From NCBI RefSeq assembly GCF_040720935.1, contig NZ_JBFDAE010000006.1, positions 62,001 to 126,000 on the forward strand: DNA of 64,000 bases, written 5' to 3'. Numbering within the stretch: the first letter of the stretch is position 1; the number at the start of each line of letters is the position of its first letter. Position numbers and translations under genes: made by a program. The notes under the pieces were generated by a model that worked only from the letters and a program-made list of their open reading frames with translations, was not told where the DNA came from and ran no database searches. This document shows, piece after piece, positions 17,490 through 27,190 of this stretch. This stretch comes from Jejuia sp040720935. Its GTDB lineage: Bacteria; Bacteroidota; Bacteroidia; Flavobacteriales; Flavobacteriaceae.

Positions 17490-19529
17490 ATGAAACTACT
17501 AAACTTCTCTATAATAAAGCTTACCGTTTTTTTAATAGTAGGCATCGTCATGGGGAGTTTTATTTTGATTGATCTGAATATTTCAATTGCGACATCCTCA
17601 GTATTATTAACGCTCTTATCAATCTTATTATTTGTTTCAAAAAAACAGTTTACTCAGTCTATTTGGTTTGGATCGATTGCTTTTTTAACCATGGTGAGTA
17701 TCGGCATATTAACCGTAAACCTTCATAATGAAAAGAATTTCACTAACCATTATTTACACAATTTAGATTCTAAAAAAGACACCATTCAGACTATAACATT
17801 CCGTATTAGAGAAGTTTTAAAACCCGGGTATTATTCTGATAAATATATTATTGATGTTTTTGAAATGGGGAATAATAAAATCTCCGGGAAGTCTTTGTTA
17901 AACATCAAAAAAGACAGCACTTCACATTCATTACATGTTGACGAAATCTATGTTGTTAAAACTGAATTTAAAGATTTAAATCCCCCTTTAAATCCTGGGC
18001 AATTTGATTACAAAAATTATCTTGAAAAGAAATATATCTACCACCAACTCTTTGTTGACAACGCCAGTATTTTTAAAACGAACTCCAAGAAAACGACCAT
18101 TTTCGGAATTGCCAATTCCATAAGAGATCATATAAATTCTAAGTTAAAAAAGTATGATTTTAAGCCCGATGAACTCGCAATAATCAATGCGCTTTTATTG
18201 GGGCAACGGCAAGATATAAGCGAAGATGTTTACGATAGCTACACCAATGCAGGCGCCATACATATTTTGGCGGTTTCAGGGCTGCATGTTGGAATTGTTC
18301 TCCTCATCTTAACTATTGTATTTAAACCGCTAGAAAAACTTAAACATGGGAGACTTATAAAAACCATAGTGTTGGTTAGTTTTTTATGGAGTTTTGCTGT
18401 AATCGCGGGGCTTTCAGCATCTGTAACACGTGCGGTTACTATGTTTAGTATTGTTGCTATTGGCATGAACCTTAAACGACCGACCAACATATACAATACC
18501 TTGGCAATTTCAATATTGGTCTTGTTACTGTTTAAACCGATGTTTTTATTTGATGTTGGTTTTCAATTGAGTTATCTGGCTGTTTTTGCTATTGTAATTA
18601 TTGACCCAATTCTCTACAAACTTTGGCGACCAAAAAATTGGTTATTAGACAAATACTGGCATACGCTTACTATAACTATTGCTGCACAGTTTGGGATTAT
18701 CCCTATAAGTCTCTTTTATTTCCATCAGTTTCCTGGATTATTTTTTATTTCCAATTTAGTAATTATCCCTCTTTTAGGGATGATACTTGGGTTAGGGATT
18801 CTTGTTATTTTACTGGCTGTTTTAAATATCCTTCCTAATGTATTAGCTTCAATTTTTGGAAGTATCATTGGTTATATGAATGATTTTGTGGGATGGGTAT
18901 CCCATCAGGAATCTTTTTTGTTTAAGGATATTCCGTTTAGTTTTTTATACGTTTTAGTGTTTTATACGTTGATTATTTCATTTTTTAAAGTGTTCTTTAG
19001 AAGGAACTATAGAAACTTAAGATGGTTTCTGGTGGCTATAATTGTTGTACAATGTGCAGTTATTTATACTAACTATTCTAAACCAAATAAGCAGTTTATT
19101 GTATTTCATAAAAGTAGATATAGTTTGATTGGAAACACCATTAATAACACTATTGTAACTGCAAGTGATTTTGATAGCATTACAGCATCAAAAAACAATA
19201 TTGTTAGAAATTATCAGGTTCTAAATAATATTGAAGGTGTTGAGAAAGAAAGTATTAAACCGGTTTACATTTTAAACAATAAGAAGCTGTTAATTGTAGA
19301 TAGTTTAGGACTTTATAATTTAAAACAATTTAATCCAAATTATGTGCTTTTAAGACAATCGCCCAAAATAAACTTAAATAGATTGATTGATTCCATACAG
19401 CCAAAACAGATTATTGCAGATGGTAGTAATTATAAATCTTATGTTGAAAACTGGAGTGCCATTTGCGCAAAAAGAAAACTCCCTTTTCACCAAACCGGTA
19501 AAAAGGGAGCGTTTATTATTGAGTATTAA
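17490..19529 (+). CDS. comEC: ComEC/Rec2 family DNA-uptake channel protein
   Basis: Polytopic membrane protein of 679 residues. Three N-terminal helices flank a periplasmic DUF4131 region, followed by the Competence domain (about 225-500) with the signature HILAVSGLHVGI near residue 257 and many further helices. ComEC moves single-stranded DNA across the inner membrane during natural transformation. The last 140 residues keep no HxHxDH metallo-beta-lactamase motif, so the nuclease-like domain of longer ComEC proteins is missing or degenerate; I recall the same in other flavobacterial homologues. Its end converges on the thioredoxin gene. Confidence 0.93.
   Translation: MKLLNFSIIKLTVFLIVGIVMGSFILIDLNISIATSSVLLTLLSILLFVSKKQFTQSIWFGSIAFLTMVSIGILTVNLHNEKNFTNHYLHNLDSKKDTIQTITFRIREVLKPGYYSDKYIIDVFEMGNNKISGKSLLNIKKDSTSHSLHVDEIYVVKTEFKDLNPPLNPGQFDYKNYLEKKYIYHQLFVDNASIFKTNSKKTTIFGIANSIRDHINSKLKKYDFKPDELAIINALLLGQRQDISEDVYDSYTNAGAIHILAVSGLHVGIVLLILTIVFKPLEKLKHGRLIKTIVLVSFLWSFAVIAGLSASVTRAVTMFSIVAIGMNLKRPTNIYNTLAISILVLLLFKPMFLFDVGFQLSYLAVFAIVIIDPILYKLWRPKNWLLDKYWHTLTITIAAQFGIIPISLFYFHQFPGLFFISNLVIIPLLGMILGLGILVILLAVLNILPNVLASIFGSIIGYMNDFVGWVSHQESFLFKDIPFSFLYVLVFYTLIISFFKVFFRRNYRNLRWFLVAIIVVQCAVIYTNYSKPNKQFIVFHKSRYSLIGNTINNTIVTASDFDSITASKNNIVRNYQVLNNIEGVEKESIKPVYILNNKKLLIVDSLGLYNLKQFNPNYVLLRQSPKINLNRLIDSIQPKQIIADGSNYKSYVENWSAICAKRKLPFHQTGKKGAFIIEY
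19479..19510 (+). terminator. Hairpin at the 3' end of comEC, possible terminator
   Basis: CTCCCTTTT at 19479-19487 pairs with AAAAGGGAG at 19501-19509, a nine-base-pair stem with a 13-base loop. It lies inside the last codons of comEC, about 20 bases before the stop, and is followed by GTTTATTATT. Only 26 bp separate the convergent stops, so a terminator embedded in coding sequence is plausible. Without an uninterrupted T-run the call stays weak. Confidence 0.4.
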
Positions 19530-19555
19530 ATTCCAATTGTATGCAACCTTATATT

Positions 19556-20104
19556 TTAACTTTTAAATTCATGTTTAAAAGCTTTACAATATTTGCTAAA
19601 CTCTTCTTGGGTTTTAATCACTTTATGGTCATCATTTTTAAAGAGTTTTAAATATATCTCAAACTCAGTTGGTTTTCGATATCCACGAATAGGAGCAATC
19701 ACATCAGCCTTTTCATCAAAAAACACTACAGTTGGATAAGCACTTACTTGTAGATACCGAGCTAATTGATGTGCTGAATTGCGCCTATTAGCTTTTGCAG
19801 GGTCATAGTTAGGATTGGAAAATGATTTATCCTTGTACTTAACCACATCATTGCCTTCGCCATTAAACTTAACAGCGTAATAGTTTTTATTTACATATTC
19901 GGCTACATCTGGATTTTGAAACGTGTTTTTATCCAACATTTTACATGGCCCACACCAAACAGTGTAAACATCCATCATAATTTTCTTTGGGTTCTTTTTT
20001 TGAAGCGCTAAAGCCTCATCTAAAGTTACCCATTTTATTTCCTGAGCGATACCACTAACCGATGTTAGTAGCGCGATTGTGACTATAAATACAATTTTTT
20101 TCAT
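19556..20104 (-). CDS. Periplasmic thioredoxin-like protein
   Basis: Exported thioredoxin-fold protein of 182 residues. A signal peptide (about 1-20, ending SGIAQ) precedes a thioredoxin domain with the redox pair C51-G-P-C54 in the context TVWCGPCKML and the cis-proline strand AYPTVVFFDE. The shape resembles DsbD-gamma or thioredoxin_7 domains that keep envelope proteins reduced. Partners are not encoded next to it; it stands alone between convergent comEC and the peptide transporter genes. Confidence 0.88.
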   Translation of the reverse strand: MKKIVFIVTIALLTSVSGIAQEIKWVTLDEALALQKKNPKKIMMDVYTVWCGPCKMLDKNTFQNPDVAEYVNKNYYAVKFNGEGNDVVKYKDKSFSNPNYDPAKANRRNSAHQLARYLQVSAYPTVVFFDEKADVIAPIRGYRKPTEFEIYLKLFKNDDHKVIKTQEEFSKYCKAFKHEFKS

Positions 20105-20191
20105 AACTTATTTGTTGCAAATGATATGCCGAACTTACAAAAAAAGCTTCTAAACAAGAGTTTTTTGGATATTTTTTAACGCTTTTTTCGA

Positions 20192-21961
20192 TTAACGTAC
20201 ACCGTGCATTAGTTTTTTTAGCAACGGATGTAGAAGCAAAGAAACAATCCCTAAACCAATAGGTATAAGCGTAAAAATCAAAAAGAAAAAAGAAAGACCA
20301 TGTTCTTCCGTGATTTTTTCAATATCTCCACCTACATAATGCGCAAGTTTGTTACCAATAGCTATGGCTAAGTAATAAACCCCAAACATAAAAGCTATCA
20401 TTCGACTTGGAACTAATTTACTCAAATAAGATAATCCCATTGGAGACAAGCACATTTCGCCAAGTGTGTGGAATAAGTATGCAAATACTAACCACGCCAT
20501 ACTTAAACTTGCCGTTTGAGCTCCCAGAACAACATCTTTAGCTCCAAAAGCTAAAAAACCAAAACCAAGTCCTAGTAGTAAAAGTCCTAGAAAATACTTT
20601 ACTGATGCTGGCGGATTGTATTTACTATCCCACCATTTTGTAAATAATGGCGCAAATATGATAATAAACAATGAATTTAGTATGGCAAACCATGTTATTG
20701 GTACTTCGGTTTCTGTAGATTGAAACTCAATATATACTTTGTACAACACAATTACCCATACAATAACAAAACTAAACCCTAAAATAATATTAGATAATCT
20801 AATTCTATTAAAAGTCTTTCTGAATAAACTTAACAAAACATAAGTAATAACCCCTAGAGGCACTATGGTAACAATCAAATCTACTATCTTAAAAATAGTA
20901 GCAGCATTACCTTCTAAAACCCTATTTGTGAAATCTCTAGTATATATTGGTAGAGATCCTGCTGCTTGCTCAAAAGCTGCCCAGAAAAAGATTGTGAAAA
21001 TACAAAAAACTGAAAACGCAATCATTCTATCACGTTCAATGGCCGCATATCTTGGAATCCTAATTATTAAAAGCAGAACAAATGTAATGGCCGCTAAAAG
21101 CGCAAAAAACAAAGAATCAGTTAATCCAGCAATCGTAAAATTAAAAGTTTGAATATCGCCAATTTTACTAAGCGGATCATTAATTATAAAAACAATTGCT
21201 GATACCGTAAATATGCCAATTAATATATAATCCAGTAATGAAAAATGATTAAGCTTAACTGTTGTTTTATTGGTATTATTTGATACGTCTTCAATTTCTA
21301 TTTCTTCTTTAACTTTAATTGGTTTGTCTCCAAGATTCCCAAAAAGTGGTTGCGCAAAATAAAACTGAAGCATCCCCAATAGCATAAAAACACCGGCTAA
21401 TCCAAAACCAAAACTCCAACCAATTTTTTCACCAACCCATCCACAAAGCATAATACCTATAAAGGCACCTGCATTTACGCCCATATAAAAAATATTATAG
21501 GCGCCATCTTTCTTTTCATCATGCCCCTCATACATTTTAGAAATAATGGAAGTCATATTTGGCTTAAAAAAACCGTTCCCAATGATTAAAAAGGCTATAC
21601 CTATATACAAAAAGGTAGGTGTTTCAATTGCCATGGAGGCGTGCCCTATTGTCATAAGAAGTGCGCCTATAACCACAGCCATTCGATAGCCAATTTTATT
21701 ATCTGCTAACCATCCGCCTAATAATGGTGTTAAATAAACCAGCATGGCATAAGTTCCTAAAAGCGACAATGCAGCTGACGAACTCCATTCCCACCCCGGG
21801 TTATCACCCAAAAGCGATCCTGTTAGAAATATTACCAATATGGCGCGCATACCGTAATATGAAAAACGCTCCCACATCTCTGTAAAAAACAGAACGAATA
21901 AACCCGAAGGATGCCCTAAAACTTTATCTTTAAAAAATTGGTCAGTTGAGTTTTCTATCAT
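20192..21961 (-). CDS. POT/PTR2 proton-dependent oligopeptide transporter (long form)
   Basis: Inner-membrane symporter of 589 residues of the proton-oligopeptide transporter family. It opens with the family signature FFTEMWERFSYYGMRA (the ExxERFxYYG proton-coupling motif). GGWLADNKIGYR and NAGAFIGI follow in helices 2-5. About fourteen hydrophobic segments are visible, with a large cytoplasmic insert (about 205-245) and extra helices in the middle, which explains the length compared with its neighbour. It imports di- and tripeptides. It lies 11 bp after a shorter paralogue and downstream of a DPP IV-type peptidase, forming a peptide-use operon. Confidence 0.93.
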   Translation of the reverse strand: MIENSTDQFFKDKVLGHPSGLFVLFFTEMWERFSYYGMRAILVIFLTGSLLGDNPGWEWSSSAALSLLGTYAMLVYLTPLLGGWLADNKIGYRMAVVIGALLMTIGHASMAIETPTFLYIGIAFLIIGNGFFKPNMTSIISKMYEGHDEKKDGAYNIFYMGVNAGAFIGIMLCGWVGEKIGWSFGFGLAGVFMLLGMLQFYFAQPLFGNLGDKPIKVKEEIEIEDVSNNTNKTTVKLNHFSLLDYILIGIFTVSAIVFIINDPLSKIGDIQTFNFTIAGLTDSLFFALLAAITFVLLLIIRIPRYAAIERDRMIAFSVFCIFTIFFWAAFEQAAGSLPIYTRDFTNRVLEGNAATIFKIVDLIVTIVPLGVITYVLLSLFRKTFNRIRLSNIILGFSFVIVWVIVLYKVYIEFQSTETEVPITWFAILNSLFIIIFAPLFTKWWDSKYNPPASVKYFLGLLLLGLGFGFLAFGAKDVVLGAQTASLSMAWLVFAYLFHTLGEMCLSPMGLSYLSKLVPSRMIAFMFGVYYLAIAIGNKLAHYVGGDIEKITEEHGLSFFFLIFTLIPIGLGIVSLLLHPLLKKLMHGVR

Positions 21962-21972
21962 AATTTCCAGTA

Positions 21973-23376
21973 TTAGTTATCTGCTAATTCGAAGCCTTCA
22001 GCCTCCTCGTTCATTGTTCTTTCATTATCCTCAGCTCCATGTGTCAAGGTCTCCAATTTCTTTCTAAAGATCATGACCAGAATCCCGAAAAGGACACAAA
22101 AAACCGCAATTCCTGTAAATATGGTGTATTCACCCAAACTTTCAGAAGCTTCACCAAGCAAACCAGCCAATTTATTACCAAAACCAGTCATTGCAAAATA
22201 TACACCCATCATTAAAGAAGCATATTTTAAGGGTGCTAATTTTGTGATATATGACAAGGCTACTGGAGAAATACATAATTCTCCAATCGTATGAAATAAA
22301 TAAGCCAATACTAACCAATACATTGCAGATGCCCCATTGCTTTCATATTGTCCTGCAGCAGCTGTCATAAAAAAGAATCCTGTGCCCATTATTATCAAAC
22401 CAACTATCATTTTAAATAATGATGTGGCCACCTTTCCTCTTAATTTTCTACGCGCCCAATAGGCAGCAACACTTGTGCCTAAAAAGATAATAAACATTGC
22501 ATTTAAAGACTGAAACCAAGACGCTGGAATTTCATTCCCTATAAATGGTAAAGAAAAAGATAACAGTCTATTTGTTTTTTCCGAAGCATAAATATTCATT
22601 AATCCCCCAGCTTGTTCAAATGCTCCCCAAAAAACAATTACCAATAAAAAGGATATAAATAAAACCACAACCCTATCCTTTTCTACTTTGGTCAACGGTT
22701 TATTCATTGCAGCTTTTTCTTCTTTATCAATCGATGCACCTAAAAAATTGCCAACATGCTTTAAATGTTTTTGACCTAACACATATTGAATTAACCCTAA
22801 CGCCATTCCTATTCCTGCTAAACCGAAGCCATAATGCCATCCATATACTTCTCCTACGGTACCTACTATCAAACTAGATAAAAAAGCGCCAACGTTTATT
22901 CCAATATAGAAAATTGTAAATCCTTTATCTCTACGTATATCCCCTTGTTTGTATAAGCCCCCAACCATAGTTGATATGTTTGGTTTTAACATCCCAACCC
23001 CTGCTATAATCAACCCTAAGCCAGTATAAAAAGCCCACATTTCCTCTATTGCCAAAACACTATGTCCAGCAACCAAAAGAATCCCGCCATATAATACCGA
23101 TTTTTTTTGTCCTAAAAATTTATCAGCAATCCAACCTCCAGGAATTGATGCTACATAAACCAACATGGTGTACCAACCATAAAGTGCTAAGGCCTCTCCA
23201 TTAGTCCATCCTAGCCCAGGATTAGCATCCGAAGTAGCTTGAACTAGATATAATACCAAAATTGCGCGCATTCCATAATAGGAAAAACGCTCCCACATTT
23301 CAGTAAAAAACAGAACATATAAGCCTACTGGGTGTCCAAATAGTTCTTTTTGCTTTGCAGTAATAGAATTTGCCAT
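21973..23376 (-). CDS. POT/PTR2 proton-dependent oligopeptide transporter (short form)
   Basis: Paralogue of the preceding transporter, 467 residues, with the same opening (FFTEMWERFSYYGMRAILV), GGWIADKFLGQKK after helix 2 and NVGAFLSSL in helix 5. The C-terminal half again carries HTIGELCISPVALSY. It lacks the mid-protein insertion of the longer copy. The pair probably arose by tandem duplication and may differ in peptide preference. It begins 34 bp after the DPP IV-like gene in the same direction, consistent with co-transcription. Confidence 0.93.
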   Translation of the reverse strand: MANSITAKQKELFGHPVGLYVLFFTEMWERFSYYGMRAILVLYLVQATSDANPGLGWTNGEALALYGWYTMLVYVASIPGGWIADKFLGQKKSVLYGGILLVAGHSVLAIEEMWAFYTGLGLIIAGVGMLKPNISTMVGGLYKQGDIRRDKGFTIFYIGINVGAFLSSLIVGTVGEVYGWHYGFGLAGIGMALGLIQYVLGQKHLKHVGNFLGASIDKEEKAAMNKPLTKVEKDRVVVLFISFLLVIVFWGAFEQAGGLMNIYASEKTNRLLSFSLPFIGNEIPASWFQSLNAMFIIFLGTSVAAYWARRKLRGKVATSLFKMIVGLIIMGTGFFFMTAAAGQYESNGASAMYWLVLAYLFHTIGELCISPVALSYITKLAPLKYASLMMGVYFAMTGFGNKLAGLLGEASESLGEYTIFTGIAVFCVLFGILVMIFRKKLETLTHGAEDNERTMNEEAEGFELADN

Positions 23377-23410
23377 AAAATTTGATGATTAGTTAGTTGT
23401 CTATTATGTT

Positions 23411-25627
23411 TTATTCAACCTTTTTAATTTCTTTAGGTTGCTGAATTTTATCCCCGAGCGTTTGATGCATAAAGTTTGTCATTTTTTTATATAAATGAAG
23501 CCTTGTATTGCCGCCATAAATACTATGGTTTTTATCTGGATAGATCGCCCATTCGAACTGCTTATCAGCTTGCACTAAAGCCTCTACTAAACGCATGGTG
23601 TTTTGCACATGTACATTATCATCGGCCGAACCATGAATCAAAAGATAATCTCCTTTTAGTTTTTCGACATGGCTTATTGGCGAATTATCATCGTATCCAC
23701 TTGGGTTTTCTTGAGGCATTCCTAAAAAACGCTCAGTATAAATAGAATCATAAAAACGCCAGCTTGTTACTGGTGCTACTGCAATTGCCATTTTAAAAAC
23801 GTCATTTGCTTGAAACAAGCAATTACTACTTGTAAAACCCCCAAAACTCCACCCCCAAATACCTATTCTACTAGCATCAATAAAAGGTTCTGCTCTTAGT
23901 TTTTTAGCAACTGCAATTTGGTCTTCGACTTCATATTTTCCCAATTGACCATAAATAGCTTTTTTAAATTCAGCACCATTATGTGGTGTTCCACGGCCAT
24001 CTGTACACACAATTATATAGCCTTTACTCGCCAAATAATAAAACCAATAATCATTACTTGTATTCCAACTATTCACAACTTTTTGGCGTCCTGCTCCCGA
24101 ATATTGAAACATAAGTAAAGGATGTTTTTTTGATGCATCAAAATTCGCTGGTTTTATCATCCACATATTTAAGTCGTTTCCATTTACATGAATAGTACTA
24201 AACTCTTTTTTTGAGGTTTTATAATCTGAAAGTTTTTGAGATAATTTATCATTATCCTTGATACTTTTAATTAAATCTCCAGAGGAAGCATTATGCAACG
24301 TATATTCAGTAGGCGTAGATGCGCTTGAAAATGTATTTATAAAATAAGAGAAATCTGCACTAAACTCTGCTGCGTTTGTGCCATCGCTTTTTGTTAATCT
24401 TGTTTTATTTCTACCATTTAATTTTATACTATAAACAGCTCTATTTATGGAACCATTTTCGGTAGATTGATAGAAAATCCTATTATTCTTTGCATCGTAG
24501 CCATAATAATCAGTCACTTCCCAATTCCCTTTTGTAACTTGGTTTATTAATTTACCCGTTTTAGAATAATGGTAAATATGATTGTAACCATCTTTTTCAC
24601 TTGTCCAAATAAAACTATTATCTTCTAAAAAGGTTAAATAATCAGTAATTTCAATATAGGCTTTATCTGTTTCTGAAAGCACCAAACTAGAGCTATTATT
24701 TTCAGCATTCACAAACCATACATCTAATTCGTTTTGTTTACGGTTCATAAAATGAGCACTTAGAATATCAGGATTATTGGTCCACTTTATCCTCGGAATA
24801 TAAAATTCGTCATACCCTTTATCAACCTTGACATCTGTAAGCTTATCATTTTCTAAATTATAAATATGAAGCGATACTAAAGAGTTTGGCTCTCCCGCTT
24901 TTGGATATTTAAACACTTGCTGCGTTTGGTATAAACCTTGTCCATAAATATCCATAGAAAACTCTGGCACGTTGGTTTCATCAAATTTTATAAAGGCTAT
25001 TTTATTACTATCGGCATTCCATTCAAAAGCCCTTACAAAAGCAAATTCTTCTTCATAGACCCAATCTGTAATTCCATTTATAATTTTATTTTTTTCACCA
25101 TCAAAAGTGATTTGATTGATTTCATTTGAAGTTAAATCCTTTACATATAAATTATTATTGAAAGCAAAAGCAATTTTCTTTCCATCTGGGGAAAATGTGG
25201 GTTCTTGAATTTTTTCCTCAGAAATCAGCGTTAAAGAGGCATCATGAACATCATAAATATAATAATTGCCTAATTTAGAACGACGGTAAATGGACGCTTC
25301 GTTAGTTGCCAAAATCACTTGACGTTCATCATCACTAAATATATAATCCGTAAAATAAGGTAATGCATCAAGTTGAGCAGAACTCACTAAAGTTTCAACC
25401 TTTTTTAAAGTTTTATAATCATAAATATCAACTGAAGTAGAACGGGAAGCCCTATCAAAATTGAATACCGAATAACGCTGCCCGTCTTTCATGGAATGTA
25501 ATACATCCATGCCTTCGGTTCTAAAAGCACCACTCCAGATATCTTCTAAAGTAATTTCTTTGGTTTGCGCTGTAATTGAAAAACAGATAAAAAAACAAAC
25601 ACAAAGGGAGAATTTTAAGTATTTCAT
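23411..25627 (-). CDS. S9B dipeptidyl peptidase IV-like serine peptidase
   Basis: Exported prolyl-type dipeptidyl peptidase of 738 residues. The signal peptide ends near residue 20 (FSITAQ). An eight-bladed propeller (DPPIV_N, about 90-480) includes the substrate-binding double glutamate YEEEFAF. The catalytic domain (about 500-738) has S594 in GWSFGG, an aspartate in GSADDN and the histidine in KNHSIYG. It releases Xaa-Pro or Xaa-Ala dipeptides from peptide N-termini in the periplasm. The two downstream POT symporters would import the products, so the three genes form a coherent scavenging operon. Confidence 0.93.
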   Translation of the reverse strand: MKYLKFSLCVCFFICFSITAQTKEITLEDIWSGAFRTEGMDVLHSMKDGQRYSVFNFDRASRSTSVDIYDYKTLKKVETLVSSAQLDALPYFTDYIFSDDERQVILATNEASIYRRSKLGNYYIYDVHDASLTLISEEKIQEPTFSPDGKKIAFAFNNNLYVKDLTSNEINQITFDGEKNKIINGITDWVYEEEFAFVRAFEWNADSNKIAFIKFDETNVPEFSMDIYGQGLYQTQQVFKYPKAGEPNSLVSLHIYNLENDKLTDVKVDKGYDEFYIPRIKWTNNPDILSAHFMNRKQNELDVWFVNAENNSSSLVLSETDKAYIEITDYLTFLEDNSFIWTSEKDGYNHIYHYSKTGKLINQVTKGNWEVTDYYGYDAKNNRIFYQSTENGSINRAVYSIKLNGRNKTRLTKSDGTNAAEFSADFSYFINTFSSASTPTEYTLHNASSGDLIKSIKDNDKLSQKLSDYKTSKKEFSTIHVNGNDLNMWMIKPANFDASKKHPLLMFQYSGAGRQKVVNSWNTSNDYWFYYLASKGYIIVCTDGRGTPHNGAEFKKAIYGQLGKYEVEDQIAVAKKLRAEPFIDASRIGIWGWSFGGFTSSNCLFQANDVFKMAIAVAPVTSWRFYDSIYTERFLGMPQENPSGYDDNSPISHVEKLKGDYLLIHGSADDNVHVQNTMRLVEALVQADKQFEWAIYPDKNHSIYGGNTRLHLYKKMTNFMHQTLGDKIQQPKEIKKVE

Positions 25628-25815
25628 ACGACTAAATCTGTCTTATTAATGTTTAGTTTCAACTTCCACTTCTGTCCATTTTATTGAAATAATATTACAA
25701 ATTAGAGATGTTTTGTCGAAAAAACTACTTATTTAATAAAGAGTTGTCAAGTTTACTAAAAATTATGTAATTAAACGAAACTATTAACACTTAAATAACG
25801 TCTTTTTTATAGCAG

Positions 25816-25846
25816 TTCAATTTTCAGACCAAGTGTAGTATCTTTG
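25816..25846 (+). promoter_or_regulatory. Promoter of the HMG-CoA reductase gene
   Basis: TATCTTTG at 25839-25846 matches the Bacteroidota -7 consensus. A TTC at 25816-25818, 20 bp upstream, is a weak -33 element. The element lies 20 bp before the ATG at 25867. Confidence 0.5.
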
Positions 25847-25866
25847 CATTTTAAAAGAATGCTATT

Positions 25867-27183
25867 ATGGGCAAAACGATTTCTGGTTTTTCTAAACTCT
25901 CTAAATCTGAAAAAATTGATTGGATTGTTGATACCTATTTCTCAAATACAACCGATGCCAAACAGGTTTTAAAGCAGTATTGGCATACCGATGGGAAATT
26001 ACAGCAATTGCATGACGAGTTTATTGAGAATACCATTAGCAATTACTATCTCCCTTTGGGTGTTGCGCCTAATTTTCTTATTAATGGCAAAATGCATACA
26101 ATTCCAATGGCAATCGAGGAAAGCTCGGTGGTTGCTGCCGCTAGTAAATCGGCTAAATTTTGGCTGGATAGAGGTGGTTTTAAAGCTGAAGTAATCTCCA
26201 CCAAAAAAGTAGGGCAGGTCCATTTTATGTTTCATGGCGAATTTGATGTCTTAGAGCGGTTTTTTAATACCGTAACGTCCAAACTTATTGAAGATGCCAA
26301 ATCTCTAACCGAGAACATGGAAAAACGTGGTGGCGGTATTCTTGATATTGAACTTCGGAATAAAACTGAAGATCTAAAAGGCTACTATCAATTGCACGCG
26401 TCTTTTGAAACCCTGAACGCTATGGGCGCGAATTTTATAAATTCATGTTTAGAGCAGTTTGCGACAACGTTTAAACGTGAAGCCTTAAATTTTGAAGGGT
26501 TTTCAGATGAAGAACGGCATATAGAAATAGTGATGAGCATACTTTCTAACTATGTGCCTGAATGTTTGGTAAAAGTAGAGGTAAGTTGTCCTGTTGAAGA
26601 TTTGACTGAAAACAAGAATATATCTGCTCAAGAATTTGCGAACAAATTTGTTCAAGCTATAAAAATTGCAGAGGTTGAGCCTTTTCGTGCGGTCACGCAC
26701 AATAAAGGCATTATGAACGGGATCGATGCAGTTGTTTTGGCTACTGGAAATGATTTTAGGGCTGTTGAAGCGGGTGTACATGCGTACGCATCTAGAAACG
26801 GTCGGTATAGTAGTTTGTCTCATGCCGAAATAAACGATGATGTTTTTAGGTTTTGGATGGAAATTCCGTTGGCTTTAGGGACTGTTGGCGGACTTACAGG
26901 TTTGCATCCTTTGGTTAAATTATCTTTGGAACTATTGCACAAGCCTTCTGCCAAAGAATTGATGCAAATTGTTGCTGTTGCCGGTTTAGCTCAAAATTTT
27001 GCAGCGTTGCGTTCGTTGATAACCACGGGGATCCAACAGGGACATATGAAAATGCACTTGATGAATATATTAAATCAGTTTGAAGCGAATGATGCTGAAA
27101 AACTAACGTTGACAGAACATTTTAAAACGAATACCGTGACACATGTTGCTGTTGTTGCCGCTTTAAATAAGTTACGAAAGTAA
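25867..27183 (+). CDS. Hydroxymethylglutaryl-CoA reductase, class II type
   Basis: Enzyme of 438 residues interconverting HMG-CoA and mevalonate. Residues matching the Pseudomonas mevalonii catalytic set are present: the EE pair at 84-85 in EESSVVAA, K280 in HNKGIMNGID, D296 in LATGND and H393 in QQGHMKM. The glycine-rich GTVGGLTGLHP is also typical of class II. Although class II enzymes are often named degradative, flavobacteria use the mevalonate route to isoprenoids, so a biosynthetic role is likely here. The next gene, a GHMP kinase, starts 7 bp downstream and fits the same pathway. Confidence 0.94.
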   Translation: MGKTISGFSKLSKSEKIDWIVDTYFSNTTDAKQVLKQYWHTDGKLQQLHDEFIENTISNYYLPLGVAPNFLINGKMHTIPMAIEESSVVAAASKSAKFWLDRGGFKAEVISTKKVGQVHFMFHGEFDVLERFFNTVTSKLIEDAKSLTENMEKRGGGILDIELRNKTEDLKGYYQLHASFETLNAMGANFINSCLEQFATTFKREALNFEGFSDEERHIEIVMSILSNYVPECLVKVEVSCPVEDLTENKNISAQEFANKFVQAIKIAEVEPFRAVTHNKGIMNGIDAVVLATGNDFRAVEAGVHAYASRNGRYSSLSHAEINDDVFRFWMEIPLALGTVGGLTGLHPLVKLSLELLHKPSAKELMQIVAVAGLAQNFAALRSLITTGIQQGHMKMHLMNILNQFEANDAEKLTLTEHFKTNTVTHVAVVAALNKLRK

Positions 27184-27190
27184 AAAAAGA

